Part shown: positions 27,823 to 37,232 of the stretch, piece after piece
Layout: each line of letters opens with the position of its first letter
Position numbering within the stretch: the first letter of the stretch is position 1
DNA from: Pleomorphomonas diazotrophica
GTDB taxonomy: Bacteria; Pseudomonadota; Alphaproteobacteria; Rhizobiales; Pleomorphomonadaceae
DNA: 64,000 nt
Direction of reading: 5' to 3'
Assembly: GCF_002844595.1 (NCBI RefSeq)
Contig: NZ_PJNW01000001.1
Coordinates: forward strand, 124,001 to 188,000
Notes under the pieces: model-generated
Told to the model about the DNA's origin: nothing
What the model saw: only the letters and a program-made list of their open reading frames with translations
The model's database searches: none
Translations under genes and position numbers: made by a program

Positions 27823-28755
27823 GTGTTCGGGCTTTTCAGAAGACGTTCGCCGCAACGCCCGGTCTGGAGCCGGACCGGTGCCAATCCCGAGGATCTTCGG
27901 GAGTATGATGCCTTCGGTCCCTGGCTCCTGCCGATCAAGTCGGCTGCCGAGATGCCGCGCCGGTTCCAATCGGCCTATGCCGGATTGAAGGGCGCCGAGT
28001 ATCTGGTCAAGATCCCGCGGTCCATAGATCGGCGCGATGCCTATCCTGGCGCCGATCTCTACGCGACGGTCTTTGCCCTTGACGCCGACGGTTTCACGTT
28101 GCTGACGGCGACCGACAAAGGGGATGGCTTCGTCAACCGGCACGTGGCCTGGGATGAAGTGGCCGCCGTGCGGGCGGTCGTCAACCTTCTGCATGCCGAG
28201 TTCGTGCTGCTCCTGAAAGAGGGGCATGCGCTGACGGTGACCTACAATTCCGTCTCATTCGATCTCATGACCCGCGTTGCCGCCTTCGTTCGGCAGCATC
28301 TCATGGTGCGGGACGAGTTCGGCTCGGCCATCGCCAACGAGGCCGAGGAGTTCGAGGACTTCTTCTTCAACGCCATGCTGTCCGAGGAGCGCCACGGCGG
28401 GCAGTTCATGTTGCCGATCCACTTCGAGCCGCCCGGCAAGCCTTGCCGCAACATGCAGAACCGCCGGCGCGTCACCACCGGTCTGCTGATCCTGCTGTCG
28501 GGCAACGAACTGGTCATCGTCGACCGCGATGCGCCGATGCGTAGGCGCTTCTTCACCCATTACACCTATCGCAAGACCTATGTCGGCCTGACGTCGGTCC
28601 GGGCGTTCCGCCTGCAGCCGCCACCGGAGAACAAGCCGGGCCGCTTCATGCTGCTCGAGCTGATCATCGAGCAGCAGCGTATCGGCATTCCCTGCTTCAA
28701 GACGCCCGAGCGGGTCATCGATCTCCTGCGCCGGCGCGGTGTGGCCAGGCTTTGA
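27823..28755 (+). CDS. Conserved hypothetical protein, no recognised domain
   Basis: 310 residues from a GTG at 27823 with a strong AGGGGAG site 5 bases upstream; the frame is open a little further but without a site. Soluble-looking, no signal peptide. It opens with a basic patch (FGLFRRRSPQRP). Two alpha/beta segments may be internal repeats: one around ADLYATVFALDADGFTLLT (about 80-100), the other around TTGLLILLSGNELVIVDRD (about 220-240). An acidic stretch ANEAEEFEDFFFN separates them. Aromatic and Arg-rich RRRFFTHYTYRKTY follows. I do not recognise the family. It ends 6 bases from the convergent MFS gene, and both use one hairpin. Codon use resembles its neighbours, so no sign of transfer. 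Confidence 0.75.
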   Translation: MFGLFRRRSPQRPVWSRTGANPEDLREYDAFGPWLLPIKSAAEMPRRFQSAYAGLKGAEYLVKIPRSIDRRDAYPGADLYATVFALDADGFTLLTATDKGDGFVNRHVAWDEVAAVRAVVNLLHAEFVLLLKEGHALTVTYNSVSFDLMTRVAAFVRQHLMVRDEFGSAIANEAEEFEDFFFNAMLSEERHGGQFMLPIHFEPPGKPCRNMQNRRRVTTGLLILLSGNELVIVDRDAPMRRRFFTHYTYRKTYVGLTSVRAFRLQPPPENKPGRFMLLELIIEQQRIGIPCFKTPERVIDLLRRRGVARL

Positions 28756-28760
28756 CGCAC

Positions 28761-28785
28761 CTCATCCGGCCTTTCGCCGGACGAG
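28761..28785. terminator. Shared hairpin at the convergent gene ends
   Basis: CTCATCCGGC/GCCGGACGAG around CTTTC (one mismatch in ten pairs). It overlaps the last codons of the MFS gene and starts 5 bases after the 27823-gene stop, so it could serve both strands. Confidence 0.5.
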
Positions 28786-29943
28786 GCTGCCGACTTGAAG
28801 CAGCGTGGCGATAAGCGCGCACGTGGCTCCCAGCACCGCCACGGCCGGCCAGCCGCCACCGGGCCAGACCGCTCCGGCGAGGGCGGAACCGGACGCACCG
28901 CCAAGGAACATCAGCCCCATGAACAGCGTGTTGATGCGGGCGCGCGCCTCGGGGCGCAAGGCGTAGATGATGTGCTGGTTGGAAATCAGCGCACTCTGGA
29001 CGGCAAAGTCGAGCACGATGACGCCGACCACGAGGCCTGGAAGCGATGACCACAGCCCAAAGATGGCCCAGGCGGCCAGTGTCAAGGCAGCGCCCAGCGC
29101 GATGACGCCGTGCGGCCCGCGGCGATCGGCGACATGGCCGGCAAGCGGAGCCGCCAGGATGCCGACCAGCCCGACGATGCCGAACAGACCGGCGACATCG
29201 GCACCAAGGCCGAAGCGCGGCTCCTGAAGGCGCAGGGCGAGTACGGTCCAGAAGGCCGAGAAGGCGGCGAACAGCAGCGCTTGCGTCACGGCTGCGAGGC
29301 GTAACTCGCCAAACTCTCTGAACAGTTGGACAAGCGATACCATCAGCCGTCCGTAGCCAAGCCCGTTGTCCGGGTGGCTCTTCGGCAGGCGAAGTCCCAT
29401 CCAGAGCGCGGCCCCGAGGGCAACAGGAACGCCGAGCCAGAACATGGCGCGCCATCCGGTGTGTTCGCCGACGAAGCCGGCCACCGTGCGGCTGAGCAGG
29501 ATGCCGGCGAACAGGCCGGCCATCACCGTGCCCACCGTCGCGCCTCGTCGCTCCGGTGGCGACAGGTGGGCGGCGAGCGGCACCACTTGCTGGGCGACGG
29601 TGGCGGCCAGACCGACCGCAAAGGACGCGGCGAGCATCGTTGCCGCGCCGGGCGCCATCGCCGTCGCCGCCAGCAGAAGGAACTGCGCCACGATCAATGC
29701 TCGCCGTTCCAGAATGTCACCAAGCGGCACCAGCAGGAACAGGCCGGCCGCATAGCCGAGCTGGGTGGCGGTTGGAACATAGGGCGTGAGCGAACTCTTG
29801 AGATCACCTTCTATCACGCCGAGCAGCGGCTGATTGTAGTAGATGTTGGCGACGGCCAGACCGGCGGCCGCGGCCATGGCAAGCGTCAGGCCGCGAGACA
29901 AGCTGGATGTCGCAGCATCCGTCGCGGATGTCGAGGAGGTCAT
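28762..29943 (-). CDS. MFS transporter, DHA1-like drug/metabolite exporter
   Basis: 393 residues from the ATG at 29943 (GGAG 6 bases upstream; ATG at 29955 is an alternative). Twelve hydrophobic segments. MFS landmarks: [17 protein letters not shown] near the first helix, [15 protein letters not shown] (motif A, about 70-85) and [12 protein letters not shown] in the second half. It resembles the YgaY/YtbD-type branch of proton-driven exporters with wide substrate range; the substrate is unknown. It is divergent from a LysR-type regulator with a 119-base shared promoter region, the standard arrangement of an inducible efflux pair. Confidence 0.83.
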   Translation of the reverse strand: MTSSTSATDAATSSLSRGLTLAMAAAAGLAVANIYYNQPLLGVIEGDLKSSLTPYVPTATQLGYAAGLFLLVPLGDILERRALIVAQFLLLAATAMAPGAATMLAASFAVGLAATVAQQVVPLAAHLSPPERRGATVGTVMAGLFAGILLSRTVAGFVGEHTGWRAMFWLGVPVALGAALWMGLRLPKSHPDNGLGYGRLMVSLVQLFREFGELRLAAVTQALLFAAFSAFWTVLALRLQEPRFGLGADVAGLFGIVGLVGILAAPLAGHVADRRGPHGVIALGAALTLAAWAIFGLWSSLPGLVVGVIVLDFAVQSALISNQHIIYALRPEARARINTLFMGLMFLGGASGSALAGAVWPGGGWPAVAVLGATCALIATLLQVGSLVRRKAG

Positions 29944-30062
29944 GAAGGGCTCCATGCCGCTGGGCGGTCCATCAGGTGCATTTGAGGGGCCATGCTACAA
30001 ACCATATCGTGACCATGTATAGTGTGCCTGAATGGTAAGCCCGTATAACGGAAACTGATGGA

Positions 30063-30962
30063 ATGGACATTGACTGCGTTGCGGTTTTCGTCGAGGCCAC
30101 GCGGGCGGGTAGCCTCGCCGCCGCCGCCCGCAAGCTGGGCCTCGTGCCGATGGGCGCCTCGCGTCGACTGGCCGCGCTCGAAGCCGAACTGGATGTCCGT
30201 CTCGTCCACCGAACGACCAGGGCGCTGGCATTGACCGCCGAAGGCGAAGCCTTTCTGCCTTATGCCGAGGCGATGATCGAAGATGCAGCCAATGCCCGCG
30301 CTGCCGTTCGGCCCTCGGCTTCCGGGGTTGCCGGCCTCCTGCGGGTCACCGCCTCCGAACCCTTTGGCCGCAAGGTGATAAGCGCCATGCTGCCCGGCTT
30401 TCTCGCCACCAATCCCGACCTTCGCGTCGACTTGCAGCTCACCGACGGGCTGGTCGATATCGTGGCAGCCGGGGTCGACGTCGCCATTCGCATCGCGCCG
30501 TTACGCGATAGTTCTCTGGTCGCCCGGCGTCTCGCCGACAGTCCCCGCCGGCTCTATGCCTCGCCTGACTACCTTGCGTCGGCGGGAATTCCTCGCCGAC
30601 TTGCCGACCTCGCCGCCCATCAATGCCTGTTGTTTTCCGGCGCCACCCATTGGACCTTTGTCGCTGGCGAACGGATACGGCGGCTGCGCGTGACGGGCCG
30701 CTGCTCCAGCAACTCCATCGAAGCCCTTCACGAAGCGTGCCTGCGCGGGCTGGGGCTGGCGCTGCTCGCCGAATGGAACGCTGCCGACGATGTTACTGCC
30801 GGTCGACTGGTGCCGCTGCCGCTCGAGGACGCAGAGCCGGAGACCCTGGGGATCTGGGCCGTCTACCCAAGCGCGCGACTGGTCCCGCCCAAGGTGCGCT
30901 TGTTCGTAGAGGCGCTGAAATCGCACCTCGGGTCGGGTAGGGGACAGCCCGAGTCTGGTTGA
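30063..30962 (+). CDS. LysR-family transcriptional regulator
   Basis: 299 residues. N-terminal winged HTH (about 1-60: FVEATRAGSLAAAARKLGL, then ASRRLAALEAELDVRLVHRT) and a substrate-binding-like effector domain (about 88-290: GLLRVTASEPFGRKVISAML, LQLTDGLVDIVAAGVDVAIR). The DGLVDIVAAGVDVAIRI stretch places it in the large CrgA/DmlR-like branch. It probably controls the divergent MFS gene. The effector is unknown. Confidence 0.87.
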   Translation: MDIDCVAVFVEATRAGSLAAAARKLGLVPMGASRRLAALEAELDVRLVHRTTRALALTAEGEAFLPYAEAMIEDAANARAAVRPSASGVAGLLRVTASEPFGRKVISAMLPGFLATNPDLRVDLQLTDGLVDIVAAGVDVAIRIAPLRDSSLVARRLADSPRRLYASPDYLASAGIPRRLADLAAHQCLLFSGATHWTFVAGERIRRLRVTGRCSSNSIEALHEACLRGLGLALLAEWNAADDVTAGRLVPLPLEDAEPETLGIWAVYPSARLVPPKVRLFVEALKSHLGSGRGQPESG

Positions 30963-31132
30963 TGAAGTGTAAAAAAGAAACGGATCCCTGCGGTCTTCCC
31001 TCTTGCGCGTCGCGGGCGACCGGCCTATATGGCGCCCGCTCGGGGCAGATGCGCCCGAACCAGACGGAATGACGGCAATGACTGACAACCTGATCGCAGA
31101 CCTCGTTTTCCCTGCCATCAGGACTCGCATTC

Positions 31133-32737
31133 ATGCCCGCTTCCATCACGCTTTCCGGTCTCAGCTATTCTACGCCTGACGGCCGCCCCCTTCTCGACAA
31201 TCTCAGTATCGCTTTCGGCGCCGAGCGTACCGGCCTCGTCGGACGCAACGGCGTGGGCAAGTCGACGCTCCTGCGGCTGATTGCCGGCGACCTGTCGCCG
31301 CGCTCGGGCACGGTTTCGGTCGGCGGGCGCCTTGCCGCGCTGCGGCAGATCGTGGCGCCGCCGCCGGAGATGACCGTCGCCGACCTCTTTGGCGTTACGG
31401 AACGGCTCGCCCTGATCGACCGCGCCGAGACGGGCGAGGCAAGCCTCGCCGAACTGGCCGAGGCCGACTGGACCCTGCCGGCTCGCCTGGAGGCGGCACT
31501 GTCCAGGCTGGGGCTCGGCATCCGGCCGGACACGTCGCTTGCCGCGCTGTCGGGGGGCGAGACGACCAGGGCCGCTCTGGCTGCACTGACATTCGACCAG
31601 CCGGACATGCTGCTGCTCGACGAGCCGACCAATAATCTCGATCGCGATGGCCGGCGGGCGGTGATCGAACTCCTGGCCGGTTGGCGCGGCGGGGCGGTGG
31701 TGGTCAGCCACGATCGGGAACTGCTGGAGACCATGGACGCCATCGTCGAACTGACGTCGATCGGCGCCAGTCGCTACGGCGGCGGGTGGAGCGCCTATCG
31801 GTCGCGCAAGGCGATCGAACTCGCCGCTGCCCGCCACGACCTCGACGATGCCGAGCGGCGACTCTCCGGCGAACGACAGTCGGCGCAGGCCCAGGCGGAG
31901 AAGCAGGCACGACGAGCCGGGGCAGGGGTACGGAAGGCGGCGAGGGGCGACATGCCGAAGATCGTGGCCGGTGGTCTCGAACGCAAGGCGGAGGAAACCC
32001 GGGCCGCCGATGCCCGGCTGGCCGAACGCCGCCTGGCCGCGGCAACGTCGGCTGTCGAAGAGGCTCGCGGCAAGCTGGAAGTTCTCATTCCCTTCTCGGT
32101 CAAACTGCCGCCGTCCGGCCTCGTTGCCGACCGTCTGGTTCTCAGCCTTGATCGAATGTCGGTCGGTCATGGCGACCGGGTGCTCGTTCGCGACTTGTCG
32201 CTGGAGTTGCGGGGACCTGAGCGGGTTGCCATCACCGGGCCGAACGGATCGGGCAAAACGACGCTTCTGCGAGCGATCACCGGCGAGCTGCCGCAACTTT
32301 CAGGCACGGTCGACCGCCGTGTCGGTTTCGCTTTTCTCGATCAGCGCGTCTCGCTGCTCGACGAGACCGAGACGATCCGCGACAACTGCCGACGCCTCGA
32401 CCCCGGCGCCAGCGAGGAGGCCTGCCGGGCCAGCCTTGCCCGGTTCAAGTTCAGGGCCGACGCCGCGCTGAGGTTGGTCGGCAGCCTGTCGGGCGGCGAA
32501 CGGCTGAGGGCAGGACTCGCCTGCGTGCTGGGCCGTGCCCGTCCGCCGCAGCTTCTCATTCTCGATGAACCGACCAACCACCTTGATGTCGAGTCGATCG
32601 AGACCGTCGAGGCGGGGCTTCGCGCCTATGATGGCGCACTTCTGGTTGTGAGCCACGACGAAGCCTTTCTGGAGGCCATCGGCATCGAGCGGCGCGTCAG
32701 CCTTGCCTCGGCAAGCGACGAGACACGCCTCGATTGA
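31133..32737 (+). CDS. ABC-F family ATPase (no membrane domain)
   Basis: 534 residues with two ATP-binding domains and no membrane segments. First: Walker A GRNGVGKST (about 37-45), signature LSGGETTRA, Walker B MLLLDEPTNNLD. Second: GPNGSGKTT (about 369-377), LSGGERLRAGLACV, LLILDEPTNHLD. A highly charged linker (about 230-310, rich in Ala/Arg/Glu) corresponds to the P-site tRNA-interaction motif. ABC-F proteins act on stalled ribosomes; some confer antibiotic protection. This one cannot be assigned to a resistance subgroup by eye. The start has only a weak AGGA site. A 36-codon upstream frame (31069-31179) overlaps its beginning. Confidence 0.85.
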   Translation: MPASITLSGLSYSTPDGRPLLDNLSIAFGAERTGLVGRNGVGKSTLLRLIAGDLSPRSGTVSVGGRLAALRQIVAPPPEMTVADLFGVTERLALIDRAETGEASLAELAEADWTLPARLEAALSRLGLGIRPDTSLAALSGGETTRAALAALTFDQPDMLLLDEPTNNLDRDGRRAVIELLAGWRGGAVVVSHDRELLETMDAIVELTSIGASRYGGGWSAYRSRKAIELAAARHDLDDAERRLSGERQSAQAQAEKQARRAGAGVRKAARGDMPKIVAGGLERKAEETRAADARLAERRLAAATSAVEEARGKLEVLIPFSVKLPPSGLVADRLVLSLDRMSVGHGDRVLVRDLSLELRGPERVAITGPNGSGKTTLLRAITGELPQLSGTVDRRVGFAFLDQRVSLLDETETIRDNCRRLDPGASEEACRASLARFKFRADAALRLVGSLSGGERLRAGLACVLGRARPPQLLILDEPTNHLDVESIETVEAGLRAYDGALLVVSHDEAFLEAIGIERRVSLASASDETRLD

Positions 32738-32861
32738 AGGCGCGCGAGCTGGCGCAGTATGGGAATCATAATCGATTGAATCCTCTGATCCGCGCGTTTT
32801 CGGACCGAAGTTGTCGTCGAACTCGCGAAGTGGGTACGATTTTTCAAATTTCTTAGTACAA

Positions 32862-32882
32862 ACTACGTATTCGGTACGTAGT
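32862..32882. repeat. Perfect 8-bp inverted repeat ACTACGTA/TACGTAGT
   Basis: ACTACGTA, TTCGG loop, TACGTAGT, 125 bases after the ABC-F gene stop. A third copy of CACGTAGA follows at about 32885. No T-run. Could be an operator or an RNA-stabilising 3' hairpin. Confidence 0.5.
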
Positions 32883-33087
32883 GGCACGTAGAACTTTGGG
32901 AGAAGCTGGTAACCGGATGGTTTGAGGCAGGAAAAAGCCCAGAAATTAGCCGAAATGATCAGTTGACTCGTCTGCTTTCGGGACATTCGTTCCTATTATG
33001 TTCATTTATTTTGGTTGCCGTATTATTCGGCTTGTACGGTCTTACAACGATTGATCCCTCATACTTCAGTCGGTATTGTCTTTTTCA

Positions 33088-33127
33088 GGAACGCTAATCC
33101 GGGCCGCTCGGTTATGGGTGCCGAGCG
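33088..33127 (+). promoter_or_regulatory. EcfG-type promoter match and hairpin upstream of pckG
   Basis: GGAAC (33088-33092), 18 bases, GTT (33111-33113), the same spacing as before both ku genes. It overlaps a perfect CGCTCGG/CCGAGCG stem (33105-33111 with 33121-33127). The pckG start is 228 bases further on. The whole 32738-33340 gap (603 bases) is AT-richer than the genes around it and holds no recognised coding region. Confidence 0.3.
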
Positions 33128-33340
33128 TTGGAGAGACTGGCAGGAGAGTTGACCGTCATGGGGTTGTCTGATGGGGGCCGTGAGGTTCCCGGCGCTGCTC
33201 TTTTATGGTGTAGTCACCAGGACGGACGTCTTTTTCTTCAGGCTGCGAACCTTACCCACCCCTGTCGGCGCATCGTCTCATAAGTCCTCTCTCGCGAATG
33301 AGACCGGAACGGGCGGCGATATGTCCATCGGAGAAAGCTG

Positions 33341-35158
33341 ATGTCACAAGCTCCTACCAAGAATGCCAAGCTGATTGCCTGGGTCGAAGAAGTCGCCAAG
33401 CTGACGACCCCGGACCGCATCTACTGGTGCGATGGTTCGCAGGAAGAATATGATCGTCTCTGCCAGGAGCTGGTCGACGGCGGCACCTTCACCCGTCTGA
33501 ACCCCGCGAAGCGCCCGAACAGCTTCCTCGCCCGCTCCAATCCGTCGGACGTCGCTCGCGTCGAAGACCGCACCTACATCTGTTCCAAGACCAAGGAAGA
33601 AGCCGGTCCGACCAACAACTGGGCCGATCCGGCCGAGATGCGCGCCACCATGAACGGCCTGTTCAAGGGCTGCATGAAGGGCCGCACGATGTACGTGATC
33701 CCCTTCTCCATGGGCCCGCTCGGCTCGAAGATCGCCCAGATCGGCGTTGAGCTCTCCGACAGCGCCTACGTCGCCGTCCACATGCGCATCATGACCCGCA
33801 TGGGCCAGAAGGTGCTCGACGTTCTCGGTAACGACGATTTCGTGCCTTGCATCCACTCGGTTGGCGCCCCGCTTGAGCCCGGTCAGAAGGACGTCGCCTG
33901 GCCCTGCAACGACACCAAGTACATCGTCCACTTCCCCGAAACCCGCGAGATCATGTCCTTCGGTTCGGGTTACGGCGGCAACGCCCTGCTCGGCAAGAAG
34001 TGTCTCGCCCTGCGTATCGCTTCGGTCATGGCCCGCGACGAGGGCTGGCTGGCCGAGCACATGCTCATCCTCGGCGTCAAGAACCCCAAGGGCGAGAAGG
34101 CCTATGTCGCCGCCGCCTTCCCGTCGGCTTGCGGCAAGACCAACTTCGCCATGCTGATCCCGCCGAAGGCCTACAAGGGCTGGGAAGTCACCACCATCGG
34201 TGACGATATCGCCTGGATCAAGCCGGACGCCAACGGCGAGCTGCGCGCCATCAACCCCGAGAACGGCCTCTTCGGCGTTGCCCCCGGCACCAACGAAGTG
34301 TCGAACCCGAACGCGCTTGCCACCCTCAAGGCCAACTGCATCTTCACCAACGTCGCTCTGACCGACGACGGTGACGTGTGGTGGGAAGGCCTCGACGGCG
34401 AGACCCCGAAGCACCTGATCGACTGGACCGGCAAGGACTGGACCCCGGATTGCGGTCGTCCGGCCGCTCACGCCAACAGCCGCTTCACCGCTCCCGCCTC
34501 GCAGGTGCCGTCGATCGACGCCGCTTGGGAAGATCCCGCCGGTGTTCCGATCTCCGCCTTCATCGTCGGTGGTCGCGTCTCCAAGGCCTTCCCGCTGGTC
34601 ATGCAGTCCTTCTCCTGGTCGCATGGTGTCTACCTTGCCGCCACCATGGGTTCGGAAGCGACCGCCGCCGCCGTCGGTCAGGCCGCCATGCGCCGCGATC
34701 CGTTCGCCATGCTGCCGTTCTGCGGCTACAACATGGCCGACTACTGGGCGCACTGGCTGAACATCGGCCGCAAGCTGCCGGCAGCTCCGGGCATCTTCCG
34801 CGTCAACTGGTTCCGCAAGGACGAGAACGGCAAGTTCATGTGGCCGGGCTACGGCGAGAACATGCGCGCCCTCGAGTGGATCGTCGGCCGCGTCAAGGGT
34901 ACGGCCGCCGCTGTTGAGAGCCCCTATGGTCTCGTTCCGCGCTACTCGGACCTGAACATGGAAGGTGTCGACTTCCCGAAGGCCAAGTACGACGAGATCG
35001 TCAAGGTCGAGAAGGACAAGGGTCTGGCCGAGGCCGAGGATCAGGTGTCGCACTTCGCCAAGTTCGGCGACCGCCTGCCCAAGGAAATGGAGCTGGAGCG
35101 TCAGCTGCTGGTCGCCCGCCTCGAGCGTTCGCCGGCTGTCTGGACCCTCAAGGACTGA
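33341..35158 (+). CDS. pckG: Phosphoenolpyruvate carboxykinase (GTP)
   Basis: 605 residues, the size of GTP-type enzymes (ATP-type are about 530-540). FPSACGKTN (about 258-266) is the GTP-family signature containing the reactive Cys and P-loop. [22 protein letters not shown] and [20 protein letters not shown] are further family stretches. The enzyme turns oxaloacetate into PEP, opening gluconeogenesis from acetate or organic acids. The start is supported by GGAGA 7 bases upstream. Codon use is strongly biased to C/G-ending codons, as in highly expressed genes. Well-studied rhizobia use the ATP-type PckA, so the GTP-type here is notable. It is monocistronic with a strong terminator. Confidence 0.95.
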   Translation: MSQAPTKNAKLIAWVEEVAKLTTPDRIYWCDGSQEEYDRLCQELVDGGTFTRLNPAKRPNSFLARSNPSDVARVEDRTYICSKTKEEAGPTNNWADPAEMRATMNGLFKGCMKGRTMYVIPFSMGPLGSKIAQIGVELSDSAYVAVHMRIMTRMGQKVLDVLGNDDFVPCIHSVGAPLEPGQKDVAWPCNDTKYIVHFPETREIMSFGSGYGGNALLGKKCLALRIASVMARDEGWLAEHMLILGVKNPKGEKAYVAAAFPSACGKTNFAMLIPPKAYKGWEVTTIGDDIAWIKPDANGELRAINPENGLFGVAPGTNEVSNPNALATLKANCIFTNVALTDDGDVWWEGLDGETPKHLIDWTGKDWTPDCGRPAAHANSRFTAPASQVPSIDAAWEDPAGVPISAFIVGGRVSKAFPLVMQSFSWSHGVYLAATMGSEATAAAVGQAAMRRDPFAMLPFCGYNMADYWAHWLNIGRKLPAAPGIFRVNWFRKDENGKFMWPGYGENMRALEWIVGRVKGTAAAVESPYGLVPRYSDLNMEGVDFPKAKYDEIVKVEKDKGLAEAEDQVSHFAKFGDRLPKEMELERQLLVARLERSPAVWTLKD

Positions 35159-35200
35159 CCGATCTTCGGTGAGCTTTCGGCTTCACTGATGACATGACGG

Positions 35201-35233
35201 ACGGCCCCCGGTGACGGGGGCCGTTCTGCTTTC
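35201..35233 (+). terminator. Terminator of pckG
   Basis: Perfect 10-bp stem ACGGCCCCCG/CGGGGGCCGT with a GTGA tetraloop, followed by TCTGCTTTC, 42 bases after the stop. Confidence 0.85.
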
Positions 35234-35332
35234 ATACCATACGCCCAAACCCGGATAACCCCCGCCTGCTGACGTGTCCTGGCGCCTCAATGGGCGCAGA
35301 AACGTCCGAGGATAGGATGGGGAGGTTCGACT

Positions 35333-35539
35333 ATGAGCAGGCTCAATCGCGAATGGCATGAGGCGAACCCCATGCCGAAGAATCCCAAGCCTGAGCAGCG
35401 CATGGCTTGGCATGCCGGTCACGCGGCGCACTGCGGCTGTCGCGCCATGCCGGCCGGTGTGATCCGCCTCTTCGCGGAGCGCGGCCTTCCAGTCCCTGAG
35501 CAACTGGCCCTCAAGGGGGCGACCCGAGAAGAGGGCTGA
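35333..35539 (+). CDS. Small conserved hypothetical protein
   Basis: 68 residues; start supported by GGGAGG 7 bases upstream. The core MPKNPKPEQRMAWHAGHAAH followed by CGCR resembles short proteins seen in many alphaproteobacteria (pattern MPKNPxxEQRxxWHxxHxxxCxCR). The two Cys and several His could bind a metal, but no function is known to me. It is soluble, without signal peptide or membrane segment. It stands alone between pckG and cfa. Confidence 0.65.
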   Translation: MSRLNREWHEANPMPKNPKPEQRMAWHAGHAAHCGCRAMPAGVIRLFAERGLPVPEQLALKGATREEG

Positions 35540-35872
35540 TGTGGTCCTGCCGGACGGAAGTCGTGCCGGTCAGACTTCGGCTGATCGGACGATGGGTCGC
35601 GCAGTCGTGATCGCCCGTTGCCGTGGATGCTTGTGATTTTCCTGGAACCTTTTTCCGTTTCAGACATATTTATGACTGGGCCGCCGACAGGGCCGCCGTC
35701 CGCTTTGCGGACCCCGAGCCCGGACCGGACTTTATTGTCGTTGCGACGATCCTCTACGGCCCCAGTTGCAATTATGGTTGGCGCCATCGGACTTATCTGA
35801 TCTGGCCTGGGCAGTTTGGCCCATTTGAACACCGCAAACCGATGTCGTCGCGTTTATATGGGGAACCATGCG
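35540..35872. other. 333-base gap upstream of cfa, no gene seen
   Basis: Several short frames cross it but none has a ribosome-binding site with a credible product. It contains a GTCCG/CGGAC inverted pair near 35698-35711. Presumably carries the cfa promoter; no consensus was convincing. Confidence 0.4.
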
Positions 35873-37171
35873 ATGGTCTGGGCGGAAAATATTCTCCGCG
35901 GCCTGCTGAACAAGCTGGTGACGCGCGGTTCGCTCGAGCTCGAGCTTTATAATGGCGCGCGATGGGTATTCGGTGACGGCAGTGGCAAGCGCGTCGTGGT
36001 CCGGGTCGCTGACCGCAAGGTGGCAGGCGAGCTGATCAAGGATCCCGAAGTGCGGTTCGGCGAACTGTACATGGATGGCCGTCTCGACGTTGTCGAAGGT
36101 ACCTTGTACGACCTGCTTGAGCTTCTTCTCCAGCACGGCACGGCGATGCGCAGCTTTACCGGCCGCAAGCTGTTTCTGATGGCGCGCAAGTTTCGCAGTT
36201 TGCTATTCGGCCGCAATACGTTGTTGCGGTCGCGGCGCAACGTCGTTCACCATTACGATCTGAACGCCGCCTTTTACGAGCTGTTCCTCGACACGGACCG
36301 GCAGTACTCCTGCGCCTATTTCGCCGCACCGGAGATGACGCTTGAAGAGGCGCAGCGCGCCAAGTGCCGGCACCTTGCCGCCAAGCTCCTGATCGATCCG
36401 GGGATGAGCGTTCTCGACATCGGTTCCGGTTGGGGTGGGCTCGGTCTTTATCTTGCCGAAGTGGGCGAGGCCCGCAGCGTCAAGGGCGTGACCCTGTCCG
36501 ACGAGCAACTCGCCGTCGCCCGGCGGCGCGCCGCCGACAAGGGCTTCGATCACGTCAAGTTCGAGCTTCAGGATTACCGCAATACCCGGGGCACCTTTGA
36601 CCGGATCATATCCGTCGGCATGTTCGAGCACGTCGGGCGTCAGAATTACGACACCTACTTCCAGAAGGCGGCCGACCTTCTTGCCGAGGACGGCGTGTTC
36701 ATGCTGCACACAATCGGGCATACCTCGACGCCCGGGCCTACCAACGGCTGGATCACCAAATATATCTTCCCTGGCGGTTATCTGCCGGCCCTGTCGGAGG
36801 TGGCGACCGCGGTCGAGAAGGCCGGGCTGATGATGGCTGACGTGGAAATACTGCGCCATCACTATGCCGACACCTTGCGCGAATGGCGGGCTCGCTTCAT
36901 GGCCCGGCGCGACAAGGCACTGGCTCTCTACGACGAGCGCTTCTGTCGCATGTGGGAATGCTATCTCGCCATGTGCGAGGCGGCGTTCCGCTTCCTCGAC
37001 GTGGTGGTCTACCAGTTCCAGCTCACCCACCGGAACGATGTGGTACCGATCACCCGCGACTATATCGCGCAGCGGGAAGCGACGCTGTTCGCCCGCGAGA
37101 AGGCTCTGGGTGAGCCGACGGCGGCGCGCTCCTGGCGGAGTACGGCAACGGTCATATCTGGCGGGCAATAG
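35873..37171 (+). CDS. cfa: Cyclopropane-fatty-acyl-phospholipid synthase
   Basis: 432 residues from the ATG at 35873, which has GGGGA 8 bases upstream; an in-frame ATG at 35858 and a TTG at 35816 have none. The N-terminal domain (about 1-110) includes DPEVRFGELYMDGRLDV, typical of CFA synthases. The SAM-binding domain has VLDIGSGWGGLGLYLAE (about 180-197), GVTLSDEQLAVARRRA, and SVGMFEHVGRQNYDTYF. It methylenates double bonds in membrane phospholipid acyl chains using SAM and is usually induced in stationary phase or acid. Monocistronic as far as can be seen. Confidence 0.92.
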   Translation: MVWAENILRGLLNKLVTRGSLELELYNGARWVFGDGSGKRVVVRVADRKVAGELIKDPEVRFGELYMDGRLDVVEGTLYDLLELLLQHGTAMRSFTGRKLFLMARKFRSLLFGRNTLLRSRRNVVHHYDLNAAFYELFLDTDRQYSCAYFAAPEMTLEEAQRAKCRHLAAKLLIDPGMSVLDIGSGWGGLGLYLAEVGEARSVKGVTLSDEQLAVARRRAADKGFDHVKFELQDYRNTRGTFDRIISVGMFEHVGRQNYDTYFQKAADLLAEDGVFMLHTIGHTSTPGPTNGWITKYIFPGGYLPALSEVATAVEKAGLMMADVEILRHHYADTLREWRARFMARRDKALALYDERFCRMWECYLAMCEAAFRFLDVVVYQFQLTHRNDVVPITRDYIAQREATLFAREKALGEPTAARSWRSTATVISGGQ

Positions 37172-37232
37172 GCTGAACTGCATCCGGCTTCTCTCGTTCC
37201 GAGCTGAAGGGCGAAGAAGCCGGACCCCACCT

